Positions 50,592-60,631 of a stretch of DNA of 64,000 nt are shown in pieces. The first letter of the stretch is position 1. Every line of letters begins with the position of its first letter. Source of the stretch: Listeria monocytogenes (GTDB lineage: Bacteria; Bacillota; Bacilli; Lactobacillales; Listeriaceae); contig NZ_LT906436.1 in assembly GCF_900187225.1 (NCBI RefSeq), forward strand, positions 1 through 64,000, given 5' to 3'. The notes under the pieces were generated by a model. That model was not told the origin of the DNA. It did not search any database and saw only the letters and a program-made list of their open reading frames with translations. A program made the position numbers and the translations under genes.

Positions 50592-51203
50592 ATGTATAAA
50601 AAATTAGCAACAGTAGGGATGACGGTATTATTAGTAGGAGCTTTATCAGCATGTAGTTTTAATGATGATAAGGATACATCATCAAATAATAGCAACAATG
50701 AAACTACTAGTAGCAAAAGCAGTAATAATGAAAGTTCATCAGATAGCTTGCAAAATAAAAGCTTCGATATGAGCTATGAAGACGCGATTAACGCATTCAA
50801 AGACAAACATAGTGATGCAGAAATATCTAGCGTTGAATTAGAGAAAAGCTTGGGAAAATATGTCTACAAAGTTGATGGGATTTCAAATGATAATGAATAC
50901 GAAATGAAATTCAATGCTGAAACAAAAGAACAACTAAGTGATGAAACAGATCGACTTGACCGAGAAGATGCAGGTGGAGTTGAAAAAGAAAACGAAAAAC
51001 TTAGCTTAGATGGAATTAAATCACCAAAAGAAGCCATGGATAAGGCTGTTTCTGAACAAGCTGGTGACGTAACAAGTTGGAAAATAGAAAGAGAATTAGA
51101 TACAACTTATTATGAAGTGACAGTAAAACAAGATAATAACAAATACGAAATCAAACTAAATGCAAAAACTTTAGAAATTCTTCAAACAGAACAAGACGAT
51201 TAA
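50592..51203 (+). CDS. Lipoprotein with two PepSY-like repeats
   Basis: This 203-residue exported lipoprotein has a signal peptide ending at the lipobox ALSAC (Cys21), a Ser/Asn-rich spacer and two similar domains (about 58-120 and 140-203). Each has the pattern of an alpha helix (EDAINAF / KEAMDKA) followed by strands ending in YEMKFNAET or YEIKLNAKT, typical of PepSY domains. Such domains often inhibit peptidases; the partner is unknown. The ATG follows AGGGGGAAAC. A terminator follows. Confidence 0.8.
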   Translation: MYKKLATVGMTVLLVGALSACSFNDDKDTSSNNSNNETTSSKSSNNESSSDSLQNKSFDMSYEDAINAFKDKHSDAEISSVELEKSLGKYVYKVDGISNDNEYEMKFNAETKEQLSDETDRLDREDAGGVEKENEKLSLDGIKSPKEAMDKAVSEQAGDVTSWKIERELDTTYYEVTVKQDNNKYEIKLNAKTLEILQTEQDD

Positions 51204-51215
51204 TAAAATGGAAAA

Positions 51216-51251
51216 GCCAACTGTGAACATTCTTTTGCAGTTGGTTTTTTT
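51216..51251 (+). terminator. Terminator after the PepSY lipoprotein gene
   Basis: GCCAACTG pairs with CAGTTGG and is followed by seven T residues. Confidence 0.85.
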
Positions 51252-51371
51252 ATGAATAAACTCACTTAAATAAAATATTAATATGGGTTTTTAAGCCTAT
51301 TATACAGTCCTTTTTACACGTTCGAATATTCTGAAATGTATCCAAAAAATCGGCAATTCTGCTCTTTTTTG

Positions 51372-51419
51372 GTCGTTCATGACAAGAATCGGACATTTCA
51401 TTACATTTTTGGTTATTAT
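51372..51419 (+). promoter_or_regulatory. Candidate AgrA direct repeats and agr promoter
   Basis: Two 9-mers, GTCGTTCAT (51372-51380) and ACATTTCAT (51393-51401), are separated by 12 bases, the spacing of AgrA/LytTR direct repeats. The second overlaps the -35 region of a promoter with TATTAT at 51414-51419. This suits positive autoregulation of agrBDCA by AgrA. Confidence 0.55.
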
Positions 51420-51458
51420 GGGTAAATTCGTTGTAAAATATTAGTGGAGGTGAATTAG

Positions 51459-52073
51459 TTGAGTAATTTTACTGCAAAAGTCCCTTTGTCAGAAAGAATG
51501 GCGGATGTGTTGATTTCGAAAGACCGCTGGAAAGATGATGAAGAAGGTTATTTAAAAGTAAAATATGGACTGGAAATAATTCTAATTAATGTCATGAAGT
51601 TTGCTCTCGTATACGGTATCGCCTTAGTAACAGGGCTTTTACTGCAAACAGTGACAGTGCATCTGTCATATTTATGGCTCAGACGGTATTCTTTTGGATT
51701 ACATGCAACCAAAACATTGAATTGCACGTTAATTAGCTTAATGATGTTTGTGCTTGCGCCATTTGTTTTTCAAAATATCCCCTCTAATAATTGGATTGTT
51801 TTAGGTACATTTGGATTTATACTGCTCAACATGTTTTTATTCGCTCCGGCAGACACAGAAAGTTTGCCTTTAATCGGTGAAGAACACCGGAAAACACTAA
51901 AAAGAAAAGCGATGATAGGGACGCTAATTTTAACGGGAATTGCGTTGCTAATACCATTCGCAGAGATGAAAACATTAATCATGGTAGGATCTTTGTTTCA
52001 GGTGATAAGTATTAATCCACTTACTTACAAACTATTGAAAAGGAGGTATCGGAACTATGAAAAATATGAATAA
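51459..52073 (+). CDS. agrB: AgrB autoinducing peptide processing protease
   Basis: This membrane cysteine protease cuts AgrD and forms the thiolactone peptide. The 204 residues have the catalytic His82 (SFGLHA) and Cys89 (TLNCTL), seven residues apart as in staphylococcal AgrB, and several membrane helices. TTG 51459 is the start, after GGAGGTG. It overlaps agrD by 17 bases, so they are coupled. The promoter with AgrA-like repeats lies upstream. Confidence 0.94.
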   Translation: MSNFTAKVPLSERMADVLISKDRWKDDEEGYLKVKYGLEIILINVMKFALVYGIALVTGLLLQTVTVHLSYLWLRRYSFGLHATKTLNCTLISLMMFVLAPFVFQNIPSNNWIVLGTFGFILLNMFLFAPADTESLPLIGEEHRKTLKRKAMIGTLILTGIALLIPFAEMKTLIMVGSLFQVISINPLTYKLLKRRYRNYEKYE

Positions 52074-52218
52074 ATCAGTTGGTAAATTCCTTTCTAGAAA
52101 ACTAGAAGAACAATCCATGAAAGTTGCGGATTCTTCTATGAGTAAAGCTTGCTTCATGTTTGTATACGAACCAAAAAGTCCATTTGTGAAAATGCAAGAA
52201 AAAAACGAAAATAAATAA
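52057..52218 (+). CDS. agrD: AgrD autoinducing peptide precursor
   Basis: This 53-residue precursor has an amphipathic N-terminal leader, a central core SKACFMFV (residues 29-36) and an acidic/polar tail starting YEPKSPF. AgrB would cleave after Val36 and cyclise through Cys32, giving a CFMFV pentapeptide thiolactone, or a hexapeptide with Ala31. This fits the Listeria peptide reported. The ATG at 52057 lies inside agrB and follows AAAGGAGG. Confidence 0.92.
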   Translation: MKNMNKSVGKFLSRKLEEQSMKVADSSMSKACFMFVYEPKSPFVKMQEKNENK

Positions 52219-52313
52219 ATTTAAAACTGTATAACATCAAAATTCATGCTAAAATAAAAAGAAGGCAAACTTACATATTTAAACATAGATATTTTAGACA
52301 GTGGAGGATTAAT

Positions 52314-53609
52314 ATGTTTAGTATTTTGATGGCAATTATACAGATAACGGGTATTTTTATTGCAATCCAGATTTTAACAAACAAAGTTTTTTCAATTAAA
52401 GAGGGATTGGTTACTATAGCAATTGCTATGCTAGCCTTCCCTTTATTTACTTTAGTTCAATACTGGTCGATGATTTTTGTATTGATTGTTTTTGTAAGTG
52501 CCTTATATTGGAAAAATAAAAATGTAGTAGTTTCAGCTTCTATTACGCTTGTGGTTATTATTTTACTTACTATTAGTGACTCTATAGTAGGTTTTATTTT
52601 AGTACCGGGCTTGAACTTTAAATATGATGAGATATTTAATGAACTGTTACCAACGTTAATTTACTGCGCGGGAATGTTGGCGAATTTGTTGGTATTTTCG
52701 TTTCTTCTTAGAAAATTGATTGAAAAAGTTAATATTTCTAGATTTGTTGAACATAGAAAATATGCGTATATTATTTTTTCTATCGTTGCTCTTACTGTCT
52801 TAGCGTTCTATATGAACATATACGCGGGGTCAATCGCAGGTTTTGATGGATCAGTTTTGAAAATTAATACGCTTATTTTTACAGGATATACCATTTTGTT
52901 AATAGTTATAGTGACGGTTGTTATTAATACGGCAACCAACGAACTTAAAGTACAGAATCAGAAGGAACAGCTAGAACAGTTACAGGATTATGTTACTACA
53001 TTAGAGTCCCTGCATAGAGAAATGCGCGTTTTTCGTCATGATTATGTGAATATCCTGTCAACACTTGTTGGATATATTGATAATAATGATATGCCGGGTT
53101 TGAAGTATTACTTTGAAAATAATATTGTACCTATAAATAAAACAATTGAATCGAACAACTATAAGATTTCATTGCTTCAAAATATTCATGTTATTGAACT
53201 AAAGGGCTTGCTAGCTGTTAAATTAATACGAGCTCAAGAGTTGAAAATTGATGCAATTTTGGAAGTAGTTGAACCGATTGACAAGATTTCGATGGATAGT
53301 ATAGATTTATGCAAAGTTGTCGGTATTTTGCTAGATAATGCGGTTGAAGCGGCGTTAACTTGTGAAAATCCAGTTATTCGAATCGCGTTTGTGAAAAAAG
53401 GTGATAGCATAATTATTGTATTTGCGAATAGTTTACCAGTAAATATGCCACCGATTTATAAGATATTTGAAGAAGGTTTCTCTACAAAAGGAGAAGGTCG
53501 TGGATTAGGCCTTGCTAGTTTGCGGGAAATTATGAAGAAATATTCGCACGTTGCCTTAGATACGAAAGTGACCGATAGAGAAGTTATTCAAGAATTAGAA
53601 ATTATGTAG
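52314..53609 (+). CDS. agrC: AgrC sensor histidine kinase
   Basis: This HPK10-type membrane histidine kinase senses the agr peptide. The 431 residues have six or seven N-terminal membrane helices (about 1-205), a coiled-coil dimer region, the phosphorylated His242 in FRHDYVN, and an ATP-binding domain with the N box DNAVEAA and G box GRGLGLASL. The ATG follows GGAGG. It signals to AgrA encoded next. Confidence 0.95.
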   Translation: MFSILMAIIQITGIFIAIQILTNKVFSIKEGLVTIAIAMLAFPLFTLVQYWSMIFVLIVFVSALYWKNKNVVVSASITLVVIILLTISDSIVGFILVPGLNFKYDEIFNELLPTLIYCAGMLANLLVFSFLLRKLIEKVNISRFVEHRKYAYIIFSIVALTVLAFYMNIYAGSIAGFDGSVLKINTLIFTGYTILLIVIVTVVINTATNELKVQNQKEQLEQLQDYVTTLESLHREMRVFRHDYVNILSTLVGYIDNNDMPGLKYYFENNIVPINKTIESNNYKISLLQNIHVIELKGLLAVKLIRAQELKIDAILEVVEPIDKISMDSIDLCKVVGILLDNAVEAALTCENPVIRIAFVKKGDSIIIVFANSLPVNMPPIYKIFEEGFSTKGEGRGLGLASLREIMKKYSHVALDTKVTDREVIQELEIM

Positions 53610-53627
53610 AAGAATGGGGATGAATTT

Positions 53628-54356
53628 ATGCTACCGGTTTTTATTTGTGAAGATAACAGAATGCAGCGAGAAAGGTTAACGAAATATATTGAAGACTATA
53701 TTATGGTTGAACATTTTGATATGAAGTTAGAACTTTCAACAGGAGATCCGTTTGAGTTAGTATCACGAATGCCTACACATCAAGGTATGGGGCTTTATTT
53801 TTTAGACATTGATTTGGGGCAGCCGGACATGAATGGTTTTGAATTAGCTCAGGAAATTCGGAAGTTTGATCCGCGTGGTTTCATTATTTTTATTACAACA
53901 CATGCGGAGTTAAGTTATATGACTTTCACGTATAAGGTGGAAGCGCTTGATTACATTATTAAAGACGATATTGATTTGCTGCATGACCGGGTACTTGCCT
54001 GTATGAAGCAAGCAGAAGAACGGATTTCCAATGATCAAGATATGCAGAAGTATTTTACGTTTAAAGTGTCGGATAAGAAGATTATTCATGAACTGTTAGA
54101 CGATATCTTGTTTTTTGAGACAGCGCCAACTATTCATAAAGTAATTTTACATGGCAAAAATCGCCAAGTGGAATTTTATGGTAAGTTGAAGAATATCGAG
54201 AAAATGTTGGACGAATCATTTTATCGGTGCCACAGGTCGTATATTGTGAATAAGAAAAATATTCATGAGCTAGATACGACAAAAGGTGTGGTGAAGATGT
54301 CTAACGGTGAAAATTGTTATGCATCATCGAAATTAATTAAAAGCTTGAGTTTATAA
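53628..54356 (+). CDS. agrA: AgrA response regulator (LytTR)
   Basis: This response regulator is activated by AgrC. The 242 residues comprise a receiver domain (about 1-125, phosphorylated Asp60 in FLDIDL, with Lys near 112) and a LytTR DNA-binding domain (about 140-242, with RCHRSYIVNKKNI). It binds direct repeats and should activate its own operon. It starts 18 bases after agrC and is the last agr gene. Confidence 0.95.
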   Translation: MLPVFICEDNRMQRERLTKYIEDYIMVEHFDMKLELSTGDPFELVSRMPTHQGMGLYFLDIDLGQPDMNGFELAQEIRKFDPRGFIIFITTHAELSYMTFTYKVEALDYIIKDDIDLLHDRVLACMKQAEERISNDQDMQKYFTFKVSDKKIIHELLDDILFFETAPTIHKVILHGKNRQVEFYGKLKNIEKMLDESFYRCHRSYIVNKKNIHELDTTKGVVKMSNGENCYASSKLIKSLSL

Positions 54357-54383
54357 AAGTGGCCTTAAAGGTCGCTTTTTTTG
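54357..54383 (+). terminator. Terminator of agrBDCA
   Basis: AAGTGGCCT pairs with AGGTCGCTT (two G-U pairs) around a three-base loop, followed by T residues. Confidence 0.8.
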
Positions 54384-54522
54384 TACAATGGCAAGTTTGG
54401 ATTTGATGAAATGGGTAAATATAGGTAAAATAATAGTGATGAATTGTTAGTTAAGTTTATGTTATGATATAGATACTCAAATTCAGGCAAAAGGTATGTA
54501 AAAAAATGGGGAGCTGGATGAA

Positions 54523-56496
54523 ATGTCAGGCTATTTTCAAAAACGAATGCTTAAATATCCATTATACGGTCTGATTGCAGCGACAATTATTTTGAGCGTA
54601 ATCACGTTCTTTTTTTCGTGGTGGTTATCGGCGTTAGTTGTTGTTGGCGGAATTATTCTTACGGTTGCGATGTTTTATTTTGAATATCGCTTGAATGAAG
54701 ATGTGCAACTATATGTTTCTAATTTAACGTATCGGATTAAGCGTAGTGAAGAAGAAGCGCTTGTTGAAATGCCGATGGGAATACTGCTGTATGATGAACA
54801 TTACAAAATCGAATGGGTTAACCCGTTTATGTCAAAATACTTTGATAAGGCAGAGTTAATCGGGGAATCTTTGGAAGAAGTAGGACCGGAATTTTTGGAC
54901 GTTATTACTGGGAATGATGAAAAGGGGATTATGTCGATTGCTTGGCGTGATCACCGTTTTGATACGATAGTAAAGCGTAAGGAACGAATTTTATATTTAT
55001 ATGATCGCACAGAATATTATGATTTAAACAAGAAATTTCAAGCGAATAAATCTGTATTTGCGGTTATTTTCTTAGATAATTATGATGAATGGGCGCAGGG
55101 CATGGATGATAGACGTCGCAGTGCTTTAAATAATTTGGTGACGTCGATGTTGACCAACTGGGCTAGGGAACATCGTATTTATTTGAAACGGATTTCGACA
55201 GACCGATTTATGGCCTTTTTGACGGAGGAAATGTTGAAGCGGTTGGAGGAAGAGAAGTTTCAAATATTGGACCGGATTCGCGAACGGACGTCGAAGCAAA
55301 ATATTCCTTTAACGCTTAGTATTGGGATTGGTTATAAGGAAGATGATTTGATTCAGCTGGCCGATTTGGCGCAGTCTAGTCTAGATCTTGCTTTAGGGCG
55401 CGGCGGCGATCAGGTTGTAATTAAGCAACCTGAAGGAAAAGTGCGTTTTTATGGTGGGAAAACAAATCCGATGGAAAAACGGACTCGTGTTCGCGCGCGT
55501 GTGATTTCGCAAGCATTGCAAGAGCTGATTACGCAAAGTGACCAAGTTTTTGTTATGGGGCACCGCTATCCGGATATGGACGTAATTGGTTCGAGTCTTG
55601 GAGTGATGCGGATTGCTGAGATGAATGATCGGAATGCTTATGTGGTTGTGGAACCTGGCAAAATGAGTCCAGATGTGAAGCGACTAATGAATGAAATTGA
55701 AGAATATCCGAATGTAATTAAAAATATTGTTACACCGCAAGTCGCACTGGAAAATATCACGGAGAAGAGTTTGCTCGTTGTTGTTGATACACACAAACCT
55801 TCGATGGTTATTAATAAGGAATTGCTGGACTCAGCTACGAATGTGGTTGTTGTCGATCATCACCGTCGTTCAGAGGAATTTGTTGGGAGTCCGGTTCTTG
55901 TTTATATCGAGCCATATGCGTCATCTACTGCCGAATTGATTACGGAGCTATTTGAGTATCAACCGGATTTAGAGCAGGTTGGGAAAATCGAGGCAACGGC
56001 GCTTCTTTCCGGGATTGTGGTTGATACGAAGAACTTTACGCTGCGGACTGGGTCGCGAACGTTTGATGCGGCAAGTTATTTACGGTCGCTTGGTGCGGAC
56101 ACGATTTTGGTGCAGCAATTTTTGAAAGAAGATATTACTACTTTTACACAGCGGAGTCGTTTAGTGGAGTCGCTTGAAATTTATCATGATGGTATGGCGA
56201 TTGCGACTGGACATGAGGACGAGGAATTTGGCACAGTTATAGCTGCGCAGGCGGCAGATACGATGCTTTCGATGGAAGGCGTGCAGGCATCCTTTGTTAT
56301 TACGCTACGTCCGGATAAATTAATCGGGATTAGCGCGAGATCGCTTGGCCAAATCAATGTGCAAGTCATTATGGAAAAACTAGGCGGTGGCGGACATTTA
56401 TCGAATGCAGCCACACAGCTTAAAGATGTTACAATTGCAGAAGCAGAAAAACAATTAATTAGCGCCATTGATGCGTATTGGAAGGGAGAAACATAA
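54523..56496 (+). CDS. gdpP: Cyclic-di-AMP phosphodiesterase GdpP (PdeA)
   Basis: This membrane enzyme hydrolyses c-di-AMP to pApA, setting levels of an essential second messenger. The 657 residues have two membrane helices (about 12-52), a degenerate PAS domain (about 80-150), a degenerate GGDEF domain (about 170-300, RGGDQ at the signature site), and DHH/DHHA1 domains. The metal-binding residues are in GHRYPDMD (346-353), VVDTHKPS and VVDHHRRS, with GGGGH near the C-terminus. All are intact. It lies directly before rplI and dnaB, the typical Firmicute order. Confidence 0.95.
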   Translation: MSGYFQKRMLKYPLYGLIAATIILSVITFFFSWWLSALVVVGGIILTVAMFYFEYRLNEDVQLYVSNLTYRIKRSEEEALVEMPMGILLYDEHYKIEWVNPFMSKYFDKAELIGESLEEVGPEFLDVITGNDEKGIMSIAWRDHRFDTIVKRKERILYLYDRTEYYDLNKKFQANKSVFAVIFLDNYDEWAQGMDDRRRSALNNLVTSMLTNWAREHRIYLKRISTDRFMAFLTEEMLKRLEEEKFQILDRIRERTSKQNIPLTLSIGIGYKEDDLIQLADLAQSSLDLALGRGGDQVVIKQPEGKVRFYGGKTNPMEKRTRVRARVISQALQELITQSDQVFVMGHRYPDMDVIGSSLGVMRIAEMNDRNAYVVVEPGKMSPDVKRLMNEIEEYPNVIKNIVTPQVALENITEKSLLVVVDTHKPSMVINKELLDSATNVVVVDHHRRSEEFVGSPVLVYIEPYASSTAELITELFEYQPDLEQVGKIEATALLSGIVVDTKNFTLRTGSRTFDAASYLRSLGADTILVQQFLKEDITTFTQRSRLVESLEIYHDGMAIATGHEDEEFGTVIAAQAADTMLSMEGVQASFVITLRPDKLIGISARSLGQINVQVIMEKLGGGGHLSNAATQLKDVTIAEAEKQLISAIDAYWKGET

Positions 56497-56498
56497 TT

Positions 56499-56945
56499 AT
56501 GAAAGTTATTTTCTTGAAAGACGTAAAAGGTAAAGGTAAAAAAGGTGAAACTAAAAATGTTGCTGATGGTTATGCAAACAATTTTTTAATTAAAAATGGT
56601 TACGCAGTTGAGGCTAACAATGCGGCTTTAAGCACTCTTTCAGCGCAAAAGAAAAAAGAAGATAAATTAGCTGCTGAAGAACTAGCTGAAGCAAAAGCTT
56701 TGAAAGAAAAAATGGAAAATTTAACAGTGGAATTAAAAGCGAAGTCTGGTGAAGGCGGTAGATTGTTTGGTTCTATTACATCTAAACAAATTGCTCAAAC
56801 GCTTGAAAAAACACATGGTATTAAAATAGACAAACGTAAAATGGACTTACCAGAAGCGATTCGAGCTTTAGGACATACGAAGGTGCCGGTGAAGTTGCAC
56901 CATGAAGTAACGGCAACACTTGATGTACATGTGAGTGAAGAATAA
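56499..56945 (+). CDS. rplI: 50S ribosomal protein L9
   Basis: L9 (bL9) binds 23S rRNA domain V and affects fidelity. The 148 residues start [16 protein letters not shown], continue with the family long helix and end with the C-terminal globular domain. ATG 56499 is chosen because the upstream in-frame start (56478) lies inside gdpP and before the AAGGGAGAA ribosome site. It starts two bases after gdpP. Confidence 0.97.
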   Translation: MKVIFLKDVKGKGKKGETKNVADGYANNFLIKNGYAVEANNAALSTLSAQKKKEDKLAAEELAEAKALKEKMENLTVELKAKSGEGGRLFGSITSKQIAQTLEKTHGIKIDKRKMDLPEAIRALGHTKVPVKLHHEVTATLDVHVSEE

Positions 56946-56969
56946 TTTTTCTTAAGGGAGCGTAAGACA

Positions 56970-58322
56970 GTGGATAATAATTTCCAGGACAGAACACCAC
57001 CACAAAATATTGAAGCCGAACAAGCTGTACTGGGCGCGATATTTCTTGAGCCGAATGCGCTGATTACCGCTTCTGAAATTTTAATGCCGGATGATTTTTA
57101 TCGTAGTGGTCACCAAATCATTTTTGAAACAATGCTTGATTTGAATGACCACGGGAAAGCTGTCGATGTATTAACGGTTTATGAGGCGCTTGCTGCCAAA
57201 GGTAATTTGGAAGATGCGGGTGGTTTGCCATATTTGACGGAATTATCCGGGGCTGTGCCAACTGCTGCTAACTTAGAATACTATGCGCATATTATCGAGG
57301 ATAAGGCGCTTCTGAGACGTTTAATTAGAACGGCTACCCAAATTGCGACAGATGGTTATTCGCGCGAGGACGAGCTCGACATGCTTATGGACGAGGCGGA
57401 AAAGAGTATCTTGGAAGTTTCGCAACGCAAAAATGTTGGGGCGTTCAAGAATATTAAAGATGTCCTTGTTAAAACTTATGACGATATTGAAATTTTGCAT
57501 AATCGCAAAGGTGATATTACTGGGATTCCAACTGGATTTAACGAGCTGGACAAAATGACAGCTGGATTTCAGCGGAATGATTTAATTATTGTTGCCGCAC
57601 GTCCTTCTGTTGGTAAAACAGCATTCGCTCTAAACATTGCGCAAAATGTTGCAACGAAAACGGACGAGAATGTGGCCATTTTTAGTTTGGAAATGGGTGC
57701 GGAACAGCTTGTTATGCGTATGCTTTGTGCAGAAGGTAATATTAATGCGCAGAATTTACGGACGGGTGCTTTAACGAGCGATGATTGGCAAAAGCTGACA
57801 ATCGCGATGGGTACACTTTCTAATTCTGGGATTTATATTGATGATACGCCGGGTGTTCGTGTGAATGAGATTCGTTCCAAATGTCGTCGTTTAAAACAAG
57901 AAACTGGTCTTGGCATGATCGTGATCGATTACTTGCAACTTATTGCGGGGAGCGGTCGTGGTGGCGAAAATAGACAACAAGAGGTTTCTGAAATTTCTCG
58001 GTCGTTAAAAGCTTTGGCGCGGGAACTTGAAGTACCGGTTATTGCGCTTTCGCAGTTATCTCGTAGTGTAGAGCAACGTCAAGATAAACGACCAATGATG
58101 TCAGATATTCGTGAATCTGGTTCGATTGAGCAAGATGCGGATATTGTCGCCTTTTTATACCGGGAAGATTACTATGACCGAGAAGGTGAGAATGACGGCA
58201 CGATTGAGATTATTATTGCGAAACAACGTAATGGTCCAGTTGGTGACGTGAAACTAGCCTTTGTAAAAGAATACAATAAGTTTGTGAATTTAGAAGTGCG
58301 TTACGACGACGCAATGGCTTAA
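56970..58322 (+). CDS. dnaB: Replicative DNA helicase
   Basis: This hexameric 5'-3' helicase unwinds DNA at the fork; in Bacillus nomenclature it is called DnaC. The 450 residues comprise the N-terminal primase-interaction domain (about 1-120), a linker and a RecA-type core with Walker A ARPSVGKT (210-217), Walker B MIVIDYLQL and the C-terminal arginine-containing motif. GTG 56970 follows AAGGGAG. It is cotranscribed with rplI and ends at a terminator. No intein or deletion is visible. Confidence 0.97.
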   Translation: MDNNFQDRTPPQNIEAEQAVLGAIFLEPNALITASEILMPDDFYRSGHQIIFETMLDLNDHGKAVDVLTVYEALAAKGNLEDAGGLPYLTELSGAVPTAANLEYYAHIIEDKALLRRLIRTATQIATDGYSREDELDMLMDEAEKSILEVSQRKNVGAFKNIKDVLVKTYDDIEILHNRKGDITGIPTGFNELDKMTAGFQRNDLIIVAARPSVGKTAFALNIAQNVATKTDENVAIFSLEMGAEQLVMRMLCAEGNINAQNLRTGALTSDDWQKLTIAMGTLSNSGIYIDDTPGVRVNEIRSKCRRLKQETGLGMIVIDYLQLIAGSGRGGENRQQEVSEISRSLKALARELEVPVIALSQLSRSVEQRQDKRPMMSDIRESGSIEQDADIVAFLYREDYYDREGENDGTIEIIIAKQRNGPVGDVKLAFVKEYNKFVNLEVRYDDAMA

Positions 58323-58327
58323 TAAGG

Positions 58328-58375
58328 AAACCTTGTGAATTTCTAATTGAATTTGGAGTTTGCAAGGTTTTTATT
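58328..58375 (+). terminator. Terminator after dnaB
   Basis: AAACCTTG pairs with CAAGGTTT and is followed by a T-rich tail. Confidence 0.82.
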
Positions 58376-58434
58376 TTATGCAAAAAGGTAACGCATTACT
58401 ATTAATAGACTTTGAAATTCCCTTAAAAGGATTA

Positions 58435-58480
58435 AAAAAGCGAACGATAAAATTACCTTACAAATCAATGTTCGTAAATC
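58435..58480. promoter_or_regulatory. PurBox pair upstream of purA
   Basis: AAAAAGCGAACGAT (58435-58448) and, in opposite orientation, AATGTTCGTAAATC (58467-58480) match the inverted PurBoxes bound by the PurR repressor in Bacillus. The central CGAAC/GTTCG is conserved. Confidence 0.8.
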
Positions 58481-58482
58481 CA

Positions 58483-58511
58483 TTGACTATTTTGGTGGCA
58501 AACGGTACAAT
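58483..58511 (+). promoter_or_regulatory. Promoter of purA
   Basis: TTGACT (58483-58488) and TACAAT (58506-58511) are 17 bases apart, just after the PurBox pair. The gap to purA contains no ORF. Confidence 0.82.
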
Positions 58512-58580
58512 GTATAGTGGAAAATGAAGAGGCTATGAAAAACGCATAGCTATCAAAGACCAATTAAATGAGGTGTTTAA

Positions 58581-59873
58581 ATGTCTTCAGTTGTTGTAGT
58601 AGGAACACAGTGGGGCGATGAAGGAAAAGGGAAGATTACGGATTTTCTTTCCGAGAATGCAGAAGCGATTGCTAGATATCAAGGTGGGAACAATGCAGGT
58701 CATACAATTAAGTTTGATGGCGTAACGTACAAATTACACTTAATTCCATCAGGTATCTTTTACAAAGAAAAAATTAGTGTTATTGGTAACGGTATGGTTG
58801 TTGATCCAAAGGCTTTAGTGGAGGAATTAAAATATCTTCATGATAAAGGCGTGGATACTTCTAATTTGCGTATTTCTAACCGTGCGCACATTATTTTACC
58901 ATATCACATTCGTATTGATGAAGCTGACGAAGAACGTAAGGGCGCAAACAAAATCGGTACAACGAAAAAAGGTATCGGCCCAGCTTACATGGATAAAGCA
59001 GCGCGTGTAGGTATTCGTATTATTGATTTATTAGATAAAGAAACATTTAAAGAGAAATTAGAGCATAATCTTGGCGAGAAAAACCGTTTATTAGAACGTT
59101 TTTACGAACTTGAAGGCTTTAAACTAGAAGATATTTTAGAAGAATATTATGAATATGGTCAACAATTTAAAGAATATGTTTGCGATACATCTGTTGTTTT
59201 AAATGACGCATTAGATGATGGTAAACGTGTATTATTTGAAGGTGCGCAAGGGGTTATGCTTGATATTGATCAAGGAACATATCCATTTGTAACTTCAAGT
59301 AACCCGATTGCTGGTGGCGTAACTATCGGTAGTGGTGTTGGTCCTTCAAAAATCAATCATGTTGTTGGTGTGGCGAAAGCTTATACAACACGTGTTGGTG
59401 ATGGTCCTTTCCCAACAGAATTATTTGATTCTATTGGTGACACTATTCGTGAAGTCGGTCATGAATATGGTACAACGACTGGTCGTCCGCGTCGTGTAGG
59501 TTGGTTTGATAGCGTAGTGGTTCGTCATGCGCGTCGTGTTAGTGGATTAACAGATTTATCGTTAACACTACTTGATGTTTTGACAGGAATTGAGACACTT
59601 AAAATCTGTGTAGCTTACAAATTAGACGGAAAAACAATTACAGAGTTCCCAGCAAGTTTGAAAGATTTAGCTCGTTGCGAACCTGTTTATGAAGAACTTC
59701 CAGGCTGGACGGAAGATATTACTGGAGTTACATCACTAGATGATCTTCCAGTGAACTGCCGCCATTACATGGAGCGTATCGCCCAACTTACGGGAGTGCA
59801 AGTTTCTATGTTTTCTGTAGGCCCTGATCGCGCTCAAACACATGTCATTAAAAGCGTTTGGCGTTTAGCTTAA
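58581..59873 (+). CDS. purA: Adenylosuccinate synthetase
   Basis: This enzyme joins IMP and aspartate using GTP, the first committed step to AMP. The 430 residues start with [17 protein letters not shown], which carries the phosphate loop and catalytic Asp, and contain NAGHTI and the late [13 protein letters not shown]. Length is normal. The ATG follows GAGGTG. The PurBox pair and promoter upstream indicate PurR control. A strong terminator ends the unit. Confidence 0.97.
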   Translation: MSSVVVVGTQWGDEGKGKITDFLSENAEAIARYQGGNNAGHTIKFDGVTYKLHLIPSGIFYKEKISVIGNGMVVDPKALVEELKYLHDKGVDTSNLRISNRAHIILPYHIRIDEADEERKGANKIGTTKKGIGPAYMDKAARVGIRIIDLLDKETFKEKLEHNLGEKNRLLERFYELEGFKLEDILEEYYEYGQQFKEYVCDTSVVLNDALDDGKRVLFEGAQGVMLDIDQGTYPFVTSSNPIAGGVTIGSGVGPSKINHVVGVAKAYTTRVGDGPFPTELFDSIGDTIREVGHEYGTTTGRPRRVGWFDSVVVRHARRVSGLTDLSLTLLDVLTGIETLKICVAYKLDGKTITEFPASLKDLARCEPVYEELPGWTEDITGVTSLDDLPVNCRHYMERIAQLTGVQVSMFSVGPDRAQTHVIKSVWRLA

Positions 59874-59886
59874 TAAAATAATTATC

Positions 59887-59925
59887 AAGCCCATCTAAGG
59901 TGTATTCTTGGATGGGCTTTTTTTA
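59887..59925 (+). terminator. Terminator after purA
   Basis: AAGCCCATC pairs with GATGGGCTT and is followed by eight T residues. The 264 bases from here to esxA contain only the esxA promoter. Confidence 0.92.
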
Positions 59926-60131
59926 TATGGCATTCTCGCTATATAAAAATAAAAGTGATTTTGGAATGGTATACAATTTTTTGTTTCAAAAGTTGAAAAA
60001 GTTAACAAAAGAAAATGAAGTTTGTGAAAAACACATCTTTTTATATAGAAATGTTGTTATGGAAAGACCAATTATCAAGGCTTTGTAGATATTTTATTCG
60101 TATTTTTGTCACATTTCGATTTGTGAATTCG

Positions 60132-60140
60132 TGTTATAAT
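60132..60140 (+). promoter_or_regulatory. Extended -10 promoter of esxA
   Basis: TGTTATAAT (60132-60140) is a consensus extended -10 box. No good -35 is seen at the right distance. The start would lie near 60147. Confidence 0.6.
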
Positions 60141-60189
60141 TTATGAGTGATATCTTATTCACAATAGATAATAAGAGGAGATGAAGTGA

Positions 60190-60483
60190 ATGTCAGGTCA
60201 AATTCGTATGAGTCCAAGCGAACTACGTGATCGCGCGAAAACTTACGGTCAAAGTGGTCGAGATATTGAGGATATTCTAAGTCGTTTAAGCCAACTACAA
60301 GAACAACTACGTAGCGAATGGGAAGGTCAAGCTTTTATGCGTTTTGATGATCAATTTGAACAATTAAAACCAAAAGTAACTGAATTCGCAAACTTAATGG
60401 ATCAAATTAACGATCAACTTGAGAAGACAGCAAACGCAGTAGAAGAGCACGATCAACAACTTTCTCAAAACTTCGGATTCTAA
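60190..60483 (+). CDS. esxA: WXG100 family type VII secreted protein EsxA
   Basis: This small helical-hairpin protein is exported by the Firmicute ESX/Yuk (type VIIb) system. The 97 residues have the WEG turn at 44-46 (RSEWEGQAF) between two amphipathic helices, and no signal peptide. Secretion targets and function in Listeria are unclear. It has its own promoter and a terminator before esaA, so esxA can be expressed apart from the machine genes. Confidence 0.95.
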   Translation: MSGQIRMSPSELRDRAKTYGQSGRDIEDILSRLSQLQEQLRSEWEGQAFMRFDDQFEQLKPKVTEFANLMDQINDQLEKTANAVEEHDQQLSQNFGF

Positions 60484-60532
60484 AATCAACAAAAAGTGGG
60501 GCATACATACAAATATCGTTGGATGCTTTACG

Positions 60533-60564
60533 AAAAGCCATGCAGTTTTTTGCATGGCTTTTTC
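60533..60564 (+). terminator. Terminator between esxA and esaA
   Basis: AAAAGCCATGCA pairs with TGCATGGCTTTT around GTTTTT. It probably gives higher esxA transcript levels than for the downstream genes. Confidence 0.85.
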
Positions 60565-60631
60565 TAAACATAGAAAGCTTATGCCTAAAAAGGTATTTAT
60601 ATAAAAAAGACACAGCGGGAGTGGGACATGA

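Noticed and set aside
59900-60088. Short ORF between purA and esxA
   Set aside because: It begins inside the purA terminator, has no ribosome site and no recognisable motif.
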